NCBI GenBank assembly: GCA_014338005.1
Contig: QUBZ01000029.1
Coordinates: 1 to 41,969 of the forward strand
Source of the DNA: Chloroflexota bacterium
Lineage (GTDB): Bacteria; Chloroflexota; Anaerolineae; Aggregatilineales; Phototrophicaceae
DNA: 41,969 bases
Direction of reading: 5' to 3'
Every line of letters begins with the position of its first letter. Position 1 is the stretch's first letter. Shown here piece after piece: positions 15,551 through 23,763 of the stretch. A program made the position numbers and the translations under genes. Below the pieces are notes generated by a model, which ran no database searches, was not told where the DNA came from, and worked only from the letters and a program-made list of their open reading frames with translations.

Positions 15551-16543
15551 TCAGGATGGGCGCTTCGGCACGATCAAATCCAGAATCTTCGACGTGCGCT
15601 GGCTGATGCTGGCGCGCCACATATCCAGCCCAACGGCCAGAACAATGATCCCGCCCAGGGTAATATCCTGCCAGGCCGCCGGAACGATATTCAGATTAAG
15701 GCCGTTCTGAACCACTGCCACCGTCAGCGCCCCAAACAGCGTCGAAATGATGTTTCCATGTCCTCCGGCCAGGCTCGCTCCACCGATCACCGCCGCCGCG
15801 ATAGCCTGAAGCTCCGTGCCGACACCATAGTTAGGCGAGCCGGAATTAAGCCGCGCCATCGTTAATACGCCCGCCAGCGCCGACATCGTGCCGGCCAGGA
15901 TGAATGTCATCAGCCGCGTTTGGTTAACCCGCACGCCAGAAAGTCGCGCCGCCGACTCGTTGCCGCCAACCGCATAAATAGCCCGGCCAGCGATGGTATA
16001 ACGCAGAAAAATGAATATCCCCGCATACAGCACCACGACGTAAATTAACGGCAGCGGCAGCCCCAGGAAATTGCCGTAAAAAATAGGCTCCAGGTCAGGA
16101 GAAACCGACATGATCGGCGTTCCACCGGTGATAAGGAAAGCCAGACCGCGTATGACGCCCATCATCGCCAGCGTGACGATAAAAGCCGGGATGCGCCCGT
16201 AGGTGCTTAAAAGGCCGTTCACAAGCCCCAGCCCGGCGCCCAGCAGCAGCACCAGCACGATGCCTAACCAGACAGGGAAATCGTTGTTTTTAATCAGAAT
16301 AGCCCCCACGCAGGCCGTAAGGGCGACAATCGCCCCCGGCGACAGATCAATCCCCCCGGCCAGAATCACCAGCGTGGAACCAATGGCCGCAATTGCCACG
16401 CTGCTCACCTGTAACATGACATTCGACAGGTTCTGCCCCGTCAAAAAACGATTCGTGGTGAGGCTGACGATAATCACCGCCAGCAGCAGCGCGAACAGCG
16501 GCCCGATAACCTGGGAGCGAAAAATCCTTGAAACACCGTTCAT
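15551..16543 (-). CDS. RbsC-type sugar ABC transporter permease
   Basis: 330 aa with 8-10 hydrophobic helices, ordinary for the BPD_transp_2 family of monosaccharide importers. Family motifs visible are GGIDLSPGAIVALT, ITGGTPIMS and AAVIGGASLAGGHGN, the last near the contact with the ATPase. It forms the membrane channel for the module whose ATPase carries an IclR effector domain (gap 23 nt) and whose binding protein is at 18693-19763. Confidence 0.93.
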   Translation of the reverse strand: MNGVSRIFRSQVIGPLFALLLAVIIVSLTTNRFLTGQNLSNVMLQVSSVAIAAIGSTLVILAGGIDLSPGAIVALTACVGAILIKNNDFPVWLGIVLVLLLGAGLGLVNGLLSTYGRIPAFIVTLAMMGVIRGLAFLITGGTPIMSVSPDLEPIFYGNFLGLPLPLIYVVVLYAGIFIFLRYTIAGRAIYAVGGNESAARLSGVRVNQTRLMTFILAGTMSALAGVLTMARLNSGSPNYGVGTELQAIAAAVIGGASLAGGHGNIISTLFGALTVAVVQNGLNLNIVPAAWQDITLGGIIVLAVGLDMWRASISQRTSKILDLIVPKRPS

Positions 16544-16566
16544 AATGGTCAGCGTCCTGATTTTAT

Positions 16567-18627
16567 TTAACTGTTCTGAGGCTGTCCGATCGCCGTCGAA
16601 ATCTTCCGCGCCGTCTCAACTACCTGGCGGCGCAAATCGCTGTCCGCCAGATCGTCAGGCATTCGCTGGCTTGGTCCGGTCACGCTGATGGCGGCAATCA
16701 CCCGGCCATCCGGCCCAAAAACCGGCGCGGCGATACACCGGATGCCGCGTTCGTGTTCCTCGCGGTCAAGGCCAAAACCATCGCGCCGGATGGCCGCCAG
16801 TTCGGCCATCAGCGTATCCACATCGGTGATCGTGGTTTCGGTGAACTGCGGGATCGTCTGGGTTTTGAACCAGCCTTCCACCCGCTCCGGCGGCTCGAAC
16901 GCCAGGAGAACTTTGCCCAACCCGGTACAGGACAGCGGCGCTGTACCCCCCGCGCGCGACATCATCTCCAGCCCTTGTTCGCCGCCCAGTTTATCCAGGT
17001 ACAGCAGCCGCATCTGATCTTCATCCAGCACCGCCAGATGTACGGTTTCACGCACCTGCTCGCGCAGCATATGAACCAGCGGCATGGCCTGTTCACGCAT
17101 TTTCAGGATATACGCCAGGCGTTCGTCCATCTCCGCGCCGGAAGCAATCGCCAGCAGTTGATACTCGCTCAGGCGAGACGCCTCTGCGATATGCAGGATA
17201 CGACCATCCCGCACGACTGCAACCCGGTCACTCATCGCCAGCAGTTCGGGATAATCGGAGCTGATGAGCAGGATGCTGACACCCATTTCGGTCAGCTCGT
17301 TGATGACGTTGTATACGTCCAGCTTCGCGCCAACGTCAATTCCCTGAGTCGGCTCGTCCAGTATCAACAGCCGCGCCTGCGAAAACAGCCAGCGGGCGAC
17401 CACCACCTTTTGTTGATTGCCGCCGGATAAAAACTTGACGGACTTTTCCATCGCTGTCGGCGTGATACTCAGTTTATCCACATACTGCCGGCCAGCCTGC
17501 TGCTCCCGCATGGGATTGAGGAACGGGCCACGCAGCACATCCATTAACCGGGAAACGGTGATGTTCGGCGGCGCTTCAAAGTTGAAAAATAAACCATCGG
17601 CCTTACGATTTTCTGGGATTAAACCTACCCCGTTGGCGATAGCCTGCACCGGAGACGAAAAATTCACTTCCTGCCCATACAAACGAATCGTACCGCCGGT
17701 TCGTTTGTCCAGGCCAAACAGCGCCCGCGCGATCTCCGTCCGGCCTGAGCCAACCATGCCGCCTAACCCGAACACCTCGCCCACATTGATGGTAAAACTC
17801 ACACCATTAACGCCGCGTTCGGTGGTTAAACCCTCGACTTCCAGACAGGGCACCGATTTAACATGCGGGACTTTAGGATAATGCTGCTCGATGTCCATAC
17901 CGACCATCATTTTGACGACATCACCCATCTTCAGTTCGGCGACGGGCCGGGTCGCAATCCGGTTGCCATCCTTAAGCACCGTTACGATGTCCGCCACCTC
18001 GAACACTTCATCTAACCGGTGCGAAATGTAAACAATGGCTTTTCCCTGCCCTGCCAGCCGTTTAATAAGGCGCAGCAGCCGCTCGGTTTCTGCCAGTCCC
18101 AGCGCCGCCGTCGGTTCATCCATGATGAGCAGGCTGGATTCCAGCGAGATGGCTTTGGCGATCTCAACCAACTGCTGCTCGGCCACCGAGAGGTTTTTAA
18201 CGATGGCCTCCGGGTCAATATGAATATCAAGCTGTCTCAACATCCTGACGGTTTCAACCTGCATGGCATCCCAATCAATCAGGCGTGTTGAGCGGTGCGG
18301 CTGCCTGCCCAAAAAGATATTTTCCGCCACCGTCAGCGAAGGAACCAGCGAAAATTCCTGGAAAATGGTCGCTACACCATGCGCCCGCGCATCCAGGGGA
18401 TGGCGCAGCACAACCGGCGCTCCCCGGAACAAAATTTCGCCCGCATCCGGCTGATGCACCCCGGCCAGGCACTTTATCAATGTGGATTTTCCGCTGCCGT
18501 TCTCGCCCAGCAGCGCGTGAATCTGGCCGGTTCGAATCTGAATCGAGACGCCTTTTAGCGCCTGAGTGCCATAAAAAGCTTTTTTGACATCACGCAGTTC
18601 CCACAGCGGTGGGGATATTTCACTCAT
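16567..18627 (-). CDS. RbsA-type sugar ABC ATPase fused to an IclR effector-binding domain
   Basis: 686 aa, about 180 longer than its two homologues in this window (504 and 493 aa). Residues 1-498 are a complete double-NBD RbsA-like ATPase: Walker A GENGSGKST 41-49, Walker B LLIMDEPT 166-173, second signature LSGGNQQK 400-407 and LLILDEPT 420-427. The second Walker A is degenerate (GMVGSGRTE), as usual. Residues 505-686 match the IclR C-terminal effector domain: RETVHLAVLD, SCTGLGKVLLAF, TETTITDVDTL, ERGIRCIAAPVFGPDG, AAISVTGPSQRM. The IclR helix-turn-helix is absent. The same blocks occur in the IclR protein at 23764-24555. Cytoplasmic, so it could gate transport in response to an intracellular ligand; this is inference. 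The ATG at 18627 is chosen because NBD homology begins there; an ATG 11 codons earlier is open. It lies between its binding protein and permease. Confidence 0.9.
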   Translation of the reverse strand: MSEISPPLWELRDVKKAFYGTQALKGVSIQIRTGQIHALLGENGSGKSTLIKCLAGVHQPDAGEILFRGAPVVLRHPLDARAHGVATIFQEFSLVPSLTVAENIFLGRQPHRSTRLIDWDAMQVETVRMLRQLDIHIDPEAIVKNLSVAEQQLVEIAKAISLESSLLIMDEPTAALGLAETERLLRLIKRLAGQGKAIVYISHRLDEVFEVADIVTVLKDGNRIATRPVAELKMGDVVKMMVGMDIEQHYPKVPHVKSVPCLEVEGLTTERGVNGVSFTINVGEVFGLGGMVGSGRTEIARALFGLDKRTGGTIRLYGQEVNFSSPVQAIANGVGLIPENRKADGLFFNFEAPPNITVSRLMDVLRGPFLNPMREQQAGRQYVDKLSITPTAMEKSVKFLSGGNQQKVVVARWLFSQARLLILDEPTQGIDVGAKLDVYNVINELTEMGVSILLISSDYPELLAMSDRVAVVRDGRILHIAEASRLSEYQLLAIASGAEMDERLAYILKMREQAMPLVHMLREQVRETVHLAVLDEDQMRLLYLDKLGGEQGLEMMSRAGGTAPLSCTGLGKVLLAFEPPERVEGWFKTQTIPQFTETTITDVDTLMAELAAIRRDGFGLDREEHERGIRCIAAPVFGPDGRVIAAISVTGPSQRMPDDLADSDLRRQVVETARKISTAIGQPQNS

Positions 18628-18647
18628 CGGTTTTCCCGTTTCGCCGC

Positions 18648-18671
18648 GGGGGCGCAGCAAGCCGCGCCCCC
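18648..18671. repeat. intergenic palindrome GGGGGCGC / GCGCCCCC
   Basis: A perfect 8-bp stem with an 8-nt loop lies between the binding-protein gene and the ATPase-fusion gene. In this position a hairpin commonly lets the binding protein be made in excess over the ATPase. It belongs to the GC palindrome family noted at 4488-4509. Confidence 0.55.
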
Positions 18672-18692
18672 ACTCTCATTGACGAACGAACT

Positions 18693-19763
18693 TTATGCAC
18701 CGGGGCATTCATACGTTCCGGCCAGCGGCGGGAACAACGTCTCTGGCTTGCAGATGTAATCCATCACGTTCGATTCGTTGACGACGACGGTCGGCGTTTC
18801 CACCCAGCCGCCGGGGAACTGGCCCGTCAGGCAGTCCTGCGCCACCTGAAGCACAACCTGACCCATCACATAGGGTGTGGTATTCACGGTTGCTGTCCAG
18901 CGTTCGGCGGCGATGTCTTCCAGACCGGTCGTATCACCATCATTGCCAAAGATCAAAACATCGCTCCGACCGGCAGCCTGAGCCGCCGCCGCCGCGCCGA
19001 TGGCGATGTAGTCATTGGCCGCCACAACAACATTGATTTCCGGGTGCGCCTGGAGCATGTCGGTCATCGCCTTGTTGCCCGTATCTACGTTCCACTCGGT
19101 TGGCAGCGTGGCGACAACTTCCATCTGCGGAAACTGCTTGAAAGCGTCCAGGAAACCGCCGATTCGTTCGGTTGAATGGTAGCCCGGCAACCCCTCCAGG
19201 ACGCCCACCTTAGCCACCCCACCCACCATGCCGGCGGCGAAGTTGCCCAGATTAAACGTACCCTTACGCTGGCTGTAACCGACCACACCATGCACCGGGG
19301 TCGGGAAGTTCGGAATGTCGGAGTTAACGATGATGACGGCGATTCCCCGTTCCACCGCCTGTTTCACCAGCGGAGCCGCCGCGCCTTCGTCGTGCGTGGA
19401 GAGGATGATCGCATCCACGCCCTGCGTCAGAACATCCTGAATCATACCCATCTGTCCGGCAATGTCCGAACCGCTCTGCGGCGCGAGCATGAAGGTTTCC
19501 ACACCCAGCTCAGCAGCTTTGGCCTTAATACCTTCGCCAATCGCCATGTAGTAAGGGAATTCGGTCGCCGGCGGCATATAAGCAATACGCGGCGTCGCGC
19601 TTCCATCCCAGCTTAGGTTGGCGCAGGCGGCCTGCGCGCCTTCGGCCAGCGGAACCGGATCAAACGCCGGCGCGGGAGCCGTGTAACCATCTTGCGCCAC
19701 CACTGCCGACACACCCAATGCCGCGATCAACAGCATAACTACCATAACAAAACGCTTTTTCAT
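18693..19763 (-). CDS. periplasmic sugar-binding protein (Peripla_BP_4), Sec-exported
   Basis: 356 aa. The Sec signal peptide begins MKKRFVMVVMLLIAALGVSA with cleavage near AVVAQ. The two-lobe RbsB-like fold is visible: AYMPPATEFPYYMAIGEGI, MIQDVLTQGVDAIILST, IAVIIVNSDIP, VGVLEGLPGYHSTERIGGF, VVVAANDYIAIGAAAA, LIFGNDGD. It delivers substrate to the importer encoded directly downstream. The start at 19763 is chosen for the signal peptide with AAGGA upstream; an ATG 10 codons earlier is less likely. Unlike the other two binding proteins here it has no Tat motif. Confidence 0.92.
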   Translation of the reverse strand: MKKRFVMVVMLLIAALGVSAVVAQDGYTAPAPAFDPVPLAEGAQAACANLSWDGSATPRIAYMPPATEFPYYMAIGEGIKAKAAELGVETFMLAPQSGSDIAGQMGMIQDVLTQGVDAIILSTHDEGAAAPLVKQAVERGIAVIIVNSDIPNFPTPVHGVVGYSQRKGTFNLGNFAAGMVGGVAKVGVLEGLPGYHSTERIGGFLDAFKQFPQMEVVATLPTEWNVDTGNKAMTDMLQAHPEINVVVAANDYIAIGAAAAAQAAGRSDVLIFGNDGDTTGLEDIAAERWTATVNTTPYVMGQVVLQVAQDCLTGQFPGGWVETPTVVVNESNVMDYICKPETLFPPLAGTYECPGA

Positions 19764-19820
19764 GTTGTCATCGTCCTTTTCTATGACATCCAACGATCTT
19801 TTTCGGATTGAGATTTTTGT

Positions 19821-19860
19821 CTAAACGCAGAACTTCTTTCTTCTTCGCATCACCTCCTTG
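19821..19860 (-). promoter_or_regulatory. orphan consensus Shine-Dalgarno sequence with a 9-codon mini-ORF
   Basis: Twelve nt after the KDG kinase stop codon the minus strand has CAAGGAGGTGATG, a near-perfect complement of the 16S rRNA 3' end. The ATG just after it would begin a nine-residue basic peptide (MRRRKKFCV) ending at 19821, but the spacing is only 2 nt. The next real start is about 90 nt downstream. It could be a ribosome-binding RNA stabiliser or a leader ORF for the binding-protein gene. Confidence 0.35.
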
Positions 19861-19871
19861 CGCCACCACCA

Positions 19872-21023
19872 TCAGCGAACGGTCAGATTGCCTGAGCCGA
19901 GAACGTCGGCCTGAATGAGCGCCTGCACCTCGGCTTTAGTGATAAGCGGAAGATCAAACATGATGGTTTGTTTCAGGCGAGTCGCCGCATCACCAACGAT
20001 CACGCCTTTTTCCAGCCCCTCGTGACCAATCCCTGCCGTCAGGAGGCCGTAATAAAAGCCGCTTGCCCATGCGTCCCCGCCCCCGATTCGGTCGGACAGA
20101 TAAATTTCGCGCGCCGCTGCCGAGCGAAAAAACTGACCATCGCGGCTCACTGCTGCCGACTCCCACCAGTGCCGCTCCGACGAGTCCGACTGGCGCATGG
20201 TCACTGCCACAACACGCAGATCAAACCGTTTCGTCACTTCCTCACCAAAGGCGCGTAAATCATCATCATGAATATCTTCAACATCACCTTCGTTGATCTG
20301 CCGGGCGGTATAGCGGCCACAGCCGATGCCATAATGCCGCGCCATGTCGTAAATCGAAGTAATCAAGACATCAACATGGTCGGTGATGAGCGGCGTTATG
20401 ACGGCTTTGCATTCCTCCTCGCCCCACAATGTTGCCCGGTAGTTGAAGTCCATTCCCACCAGGCAGTCGGGCGGTTTGGCCGCCGCCGCTTCGATGAACG
20501 CCTCGCGCAGATAGTTGACGGCGTAACCACTGTGGGCGGCCAGGCCGAAGTTAATGCCGGACGTATGGAACAGGCGGCAGTTCGCCAGCGCGCGCCGCCA
20601 GTCCACCATGCCCGCGCCCAGGCGGCTGGCCGCTGAATACATTCGCTGATACCACACTACCCCCAGGCGCGGCGTGCGCCCGGCTTCGTAAATGTACCGC
20701 CCTATGGGTTCGGCTTTGGAAGCCCAGACGAAGTGTTCGACATTGACGCCGTTCGCCCGCGCCGTATCCCGCAGCATCCAGCCATAGGGGTTGTCCGGCA
20801 CGCGGGTGATGTACGCCGCCGGAATATCGAGCCGGGCCAGCAGCGTCGCTATCGAAAACTCGCTGCCGGCCAGGGTGATATAAACCAGCCGTGTGGTTTC
20901 AGGCCGCTGCATGTCCGCCGGCGTGTCGCGGATCATCGTCTCGCCAAAGGTGACAAAAACCGCGCCGCGCTCGGCCAGACTGCTTAAATCGTCCCGCGTA
21001 ATGTCGAACTTCAGCACTTGCAC
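19872..21023 (-). CDS. PfkB-family 2-keto-3-deoxygluconate kinase
   Basis: 383 aa, somewhat longer than the usual 310-350. PfkB fold: VTFGETMIRDTP at the start, TLAGSEFSIATLLARLD, and the anion-hole/catalytic signature DRIGGGDAWASGF (D317 the catalytic base). Position next to an SDR and in the same cluster as KDPG aldolase supports KDG kinase, an Entner-Doudoroff-type step giving KDPG in the cytoplasm. Another ketose kinase is possible. The start could be the GTG at 21023 or, with better spacing from AGGCAGG, the GTG two codons downstream. Confidence 0.85.
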   Translation of the reverse strand: MQVLKFDITRDDLSSLAERGAVFVTFGETMIRDTPADMQRPETTRLVYITLAGSEFSIATLLARLDIPAAYITRVPDNPYGWMLRDTARANGVNVEHFVWASKAEPIGRYIYEAGRTPRLGVVWYQRMYSAASRLGAGMVDWRRALANCRLFHTSGINFGLAAHSGYAVNYLREAFIEAAAAKPPDCLVGMDFNYRATLWGEEECKAVITPLITDHVDVLITSIYDMARHYGIGCGRYTARQINEGDVEDIHDDDLRAFGEEVTKRFDLRVVAVTMRQSDSSERHWWESAAVSRDGQFFRSAAAREIYLSDRIGGGDAWASGFYYGLLTAGIGHEGLEKGVIVGDAATRLKQTIMFDLPLITKAEVQALIQADVLGSGNLTVR

Positions 21024-21033
21024 ACCCTGCCTG

Positions 21034-21804
21034 CTACCAGCTTTCCAACTGCGCGGTCAGGCCGCCGTCCACGAACAACTGCACACCGGTGATGAACGAG
21101 GCCTCGTCGCTGGCGAGGAACGCCGCCGCATAACCGACATCCTCCGGCCTGCCGATGCGTTTCATCACCTGGCGCTGTTCCACTAGGCGCTGCTGCGCTG
21201 CCGGGTCAGGATAGCTGTCGAAGATGCTCTGGATGAGCGGCGTCAGAACCCACCCTGGCGCAATGGCATTAACGCGGATGGTCGGGCTGTAGTCCATCGC
21301 CATTGCGCGTGTGAGCGCGGTCACGCCGCCTTTGGATGCTGCATAAGGAGATGTGCCGTTGACATTGGCGTAAGCATGTACCGAGGAGATGTTAACAATC
21401 GCGCCTTTGCCGATTTTTTGCATATGCGGGATGGCGTATTTGGAACACAAAAATACGCCTTTAAGGTTGACGCCCAGGCAGCGATCCCAGTCCTCGCTGG
21501 TCGCATCGGTGATGGTTTTATACACCCCGATGCCGGCATTGTTGACCAGAATATCAATCCTGCCGTATTGATCCAATGCCGCCTGAACCATCGCCTTGAC
21601 CTGATCTTCATCCGACACATCACATTTGACGAAGCTGGCATCTCCACCACCGTCCCGGATCTCGGCGGCGGTTTTAGGCCCATCCTGCTCATCCCAGTCC
21701 ACTACCACAACCTTCGCGCCTTCTTTCGCCAGTACGGTCGCAATGCCCCAACCAATACCTTTGGCCGCGCCGGTCACAATTGCCACACGATCTTTGAGCC
21801 GCAT
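21034..21804 (-). CDS. SDR-family NAD-dependent oxidoreductase
   Basis: 256 aa, a classical short-chain dehydrogenase. Cofactor motif TGAAKGIG (11-18), D36 after beta-2 (NAD rather than NADP), NNAG 88-91, catalytic S141, Y154 and K158 (YAASK). The C-terminus GVQLFVDGGLTAQLE is typical. In context it probably oxidises a sugar, sugar acid or deoxy-keto acid (compare gluconate 5-dehydrogenase and KduD); the exact substrate cannot be read. AAGGAGAT lies 6 nt before the ATG. It is 10 nt upstream of the kinase gene. Confidence 0.92.
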   Translation of the reverse strand: MRLKDRVAIVTGAAKGIGWGIATVLAKEGAKVVVVDWDEQDGPKTAAEIRDGGGDASFVKCDVSDEDQVKAMVQAALDQYGRIDILVNNAGIGVYKTITDATSEDWDRCLGVNLKGVFLCSKYAIPHMQKIGKGAIVNISSVHAYANVNGTSPYAASKGGVTALTRAMAMDYSPTIRVNAIAPGWVLTPLIQSIFDSYPDPAAQQRLVEQRQVMKRIGRPEDVGYAAAFLASDEASFITGVQLFVDGGLTAQLESW

Positions 21805-21836
21805 AAAAATATCTCCTTGAAAACATAGTTATCTAC

Positions 21837-21860
21837 GGAGGCGCACGGCGATGCGCCTCC
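21837..21860. repeat. intergenic palindrome GGAGGCGCA / TGCGCCTCC
   Basis: A perfect 9-bp stem with a 6-nt loop lies between the M24 hydrolase and SDR genes. It is a member of the same GC palindrome family, with A/T changed in step on both arms so that pairing is kept. Confidence 0.55.
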
Positions 21861-21875
21861 AGCAGCATTGATGAT

Positions 21876-23051
21876 TTATGACCAGGGCTGGCGCGGCGTG
21901 GACAAAAACACCGGACCGTCAGCCCCAACGGCCACATTATCTTCGATGCGAATCCCTCCAAAATCAGGGATATACACGCCGGGTTCGACGCTGCTTACCA
22001 TACCCGTTTCCAGCGTGCCTTCAGCGCCGGGCATCAAAAACGGGATAAATTCGTGGTAACGCCAGCCCACGCCATGACCGGTGATATGCACGAAATAATC
22101 GCCCAGGCCGGCTTCTTTCAGCACTTCACGCGCGGCGGTGTCCGGGTCGCTGAACAACGCGCCGGCTTTCATCTGCTGCGCGCCGGCCTGCTGCGCCTTC
22201 AACACGGCGTTATAAACTTCGCACTGCCGCGCGCTGGGCTGCCCGGCAACGGCTACATAGGTTAAATCTGACCAGTAGCCGTCCACGACCGTCGCCAGCT
22301 CGACCATCACAAAATCCCCTTCCCGGATGGTGTAAGTGGTCGAAGGCACAAGCAGCGTGCCTTTCGTGCTGCCCACCGGGCCGGCCCCGACTTCCGCCGA
22401 CGCCCGCACCAGCCGCGCGCCCTTATAACCGGGGCCTTTAGCGCGTATCGTCTGTTCGATCAACGCCCCGACTTCTACTTCTCTCATACCCGGCTGAAGC
22501 TGCGCGAGAAAAACGTTCATACCCATCTCGGCGATTTCATTGGCAATACGCAGTTTATCCAGTTCGTACTGCCCTTTGATCGCCCGCGTGTTTTGAAGCA
22601 CACCGGCAGCATCCACCAGCTTTTGCCCGGCGAACACCTGCTCCATCAGCCTCGACCAGGGCGCAGCCGGGACCACCGGCTCGGCCATACGGTACGTCGG
22701 GCCAGACACTTCAAAACTCTGCTCAATACCAATGACCGCCCCTTGCAGACCAAGCTGGCCGCGCGCTTCGGTCAGCAAGCGCCGGTAGTTTTCGTACAGA
22801 TCGCCGTCCTTCAGCAGCCCCCAACCAAACGTGCTGTAGTCTGCCCAGTCGGGTTTGGCATATTCTTCTTCGATTTCCGGCAAAAACAGCCGGGGTTTGC
22901 CATCGCGCGGCAGAACCACCACCGAAAAGCCATGATGCGGCCAGTAGTCGGTGATGTACACCACGTTCTCCGGCAGACGGCACACCAGCGCATCCAGACC
23001 GGCAGTTTTCATCCCCTCGCGCAGTCGTTCCACGCGCATTGCGTCAACCAT
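21876..23051 (-). CDS. M24 family metallopeptidase/hydrolase (Xaa-Pro peptidase-like)
   Basis: 391 aa. The N-terminal creatinase-type domain is about 1-150 and the pita-bread catalytic domain about 160-391. Metal-ligand positions: E251 (where aminopeptidase P has Asp), D262 in GYWSDLT, H326 in TGHGVGW, E355 in VEPGVY, E370 in RIED. The Asp-to-Glu change leaves strict prolidase activity uncertain; creatinase and DMSP lyase DddP show that this fold is also used for non-peptide substrates. It lies inside the sugar cluster between RraA and SDR genes, so a small amide or sugar-derived substrate is possible. Cytoplasmic; no signal peptide. Confidence 0.85.
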   Translation of the reverse strand: MVDAMRVERLREGMKTAGLDALVCRLPENVVYITDYWPHHGFSVVVLPRDGKPRLFLPEIEEEYAKPDWADYSTFGWGLLKDGDLYENYRRLLTEARGQLGLQGAVIGIEQSFEVSGPTYRMAEPVVPAAPWSRLMEQVFAGQKLVDAAGVLQNTRAIKGQYELDKLRIANEIAEMGMNVFLAQLQPGMREVEVGALIEQTIRAKGPGYKGARLVRASAEVGAGPVGSTKGTLLVPSTTYTIREGDFVMVELATVVDGYWSDLTYVAVAGQPSARQCEVYNAVLKAQQAGAQQMKAGALFSDPDTAAREVLKEAGLGDYFVHITGHGVGWRYHEFIPFLMPGAEGTLETGMVSSVEPGVYIPDFGGIRIEDNVAVGADGPVFLSTPRQPWS

Positions 23052-23066
23052 AACGGGTCTTCCTTT

Positions 23067-23747
23067 CTATAAACGCCCGAACTCTGCCAGCAGTTCTTCG
23101 ACCGTTTTACCTTCGCGGATTTTGGCGCGGGTCTGCTCTTCTTTTTCAGCCTGCGCCTGCGCTGCTTTAAGCACCTCGGCAGCCTGTTCGAGCGGCACAA
23201 CCACCACGCCGATTTCGTCGCCAAGTACCAGATCGCCAGGATTAACAACCACCCCGGCACACTGAATCGTCACGTTAATCTCGATTGGCTCCATCCGGCC
23301 TGAATAGGGCGAGTGTGTAGAGCGAGGAACAATAGCTTTGGCAAAAACCGGAAAACCGAGCGCCCGCGTTTCATCAGTATCGCGCATCGCGCCGTCAATG
23401 ACGGCCCCGGCCACACCTTTCATCAAACACAGGCCGGACATCAGCCCGCCCCAGATCGAGGTTTCGGTTTCGCCCGCCGCATCCACCACAATCACATCTC
23501 CGGCCTGCGCCACCGAAAGCGCATCCAGGCAGTCCACCTGGTTGCCGGGTTCGAGCCGCACCGTCAGCGCCGGGCCGATAAATCGTTTATCGGTCATCAG
23601 CGGGCGGATGTAACTCCGCATTACTCCCGCCCGCTCCTGCGAGTCGGCCACTACGCAGGAAGGGCTGTAAATCTTCAGCAGGCTCTTGAATCCTTCCAGA
23701 ATTTCAGGATCAGGATGCCGTTCGCGTTGGTTGATAATCTTTCGCAT
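23067..23747 (-). CDS. RraA-like protein (HMG/oxaloacetate aldolase-type)
   Basis: 226 aa. The family motif GAVIDGAMRD (about 120) gives the Mg-binding Asp and substrate Arg; GLMSGLCLMKG precedes it. Proteins of this type are 4-hydroxy-4-methyl-2-oxoglutarate aldolases or oxaloacetate decarboxylases, or true RNase E regulators. Here the catalytic motif and the sugar cluster favour a class II aldolase acting on a 2-keto acid. The C-terminal 45 residues are a charged helix. It is 15 nt upstream of the M24 gene and 16 nt downstream of the IclR gene. Confidence 0.85.
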   Translation of the reverse strand: MRKIINQRERHPDPEILEGFKSLLKIYSPSCVVADSQERAGVMRSYIRPLMTDKRFIGPALTVRLEPGNQVDCLDALSVAQAGDVIVVDAAGETETSIWGGLMSGLCLMKGVAGAVIDGAMRDTDETRALGFPVFAKAIVPRSTHSPYSGRMEPIEINVTIQCAGVVVNPGDLVLGDEIGVVVVPLEQAAEVLKAAQAQAEKEEQTRAKIREGKTVEELLAEFGRL

Positions 23748-23763
23748 ATCATTTCCTTTTATT

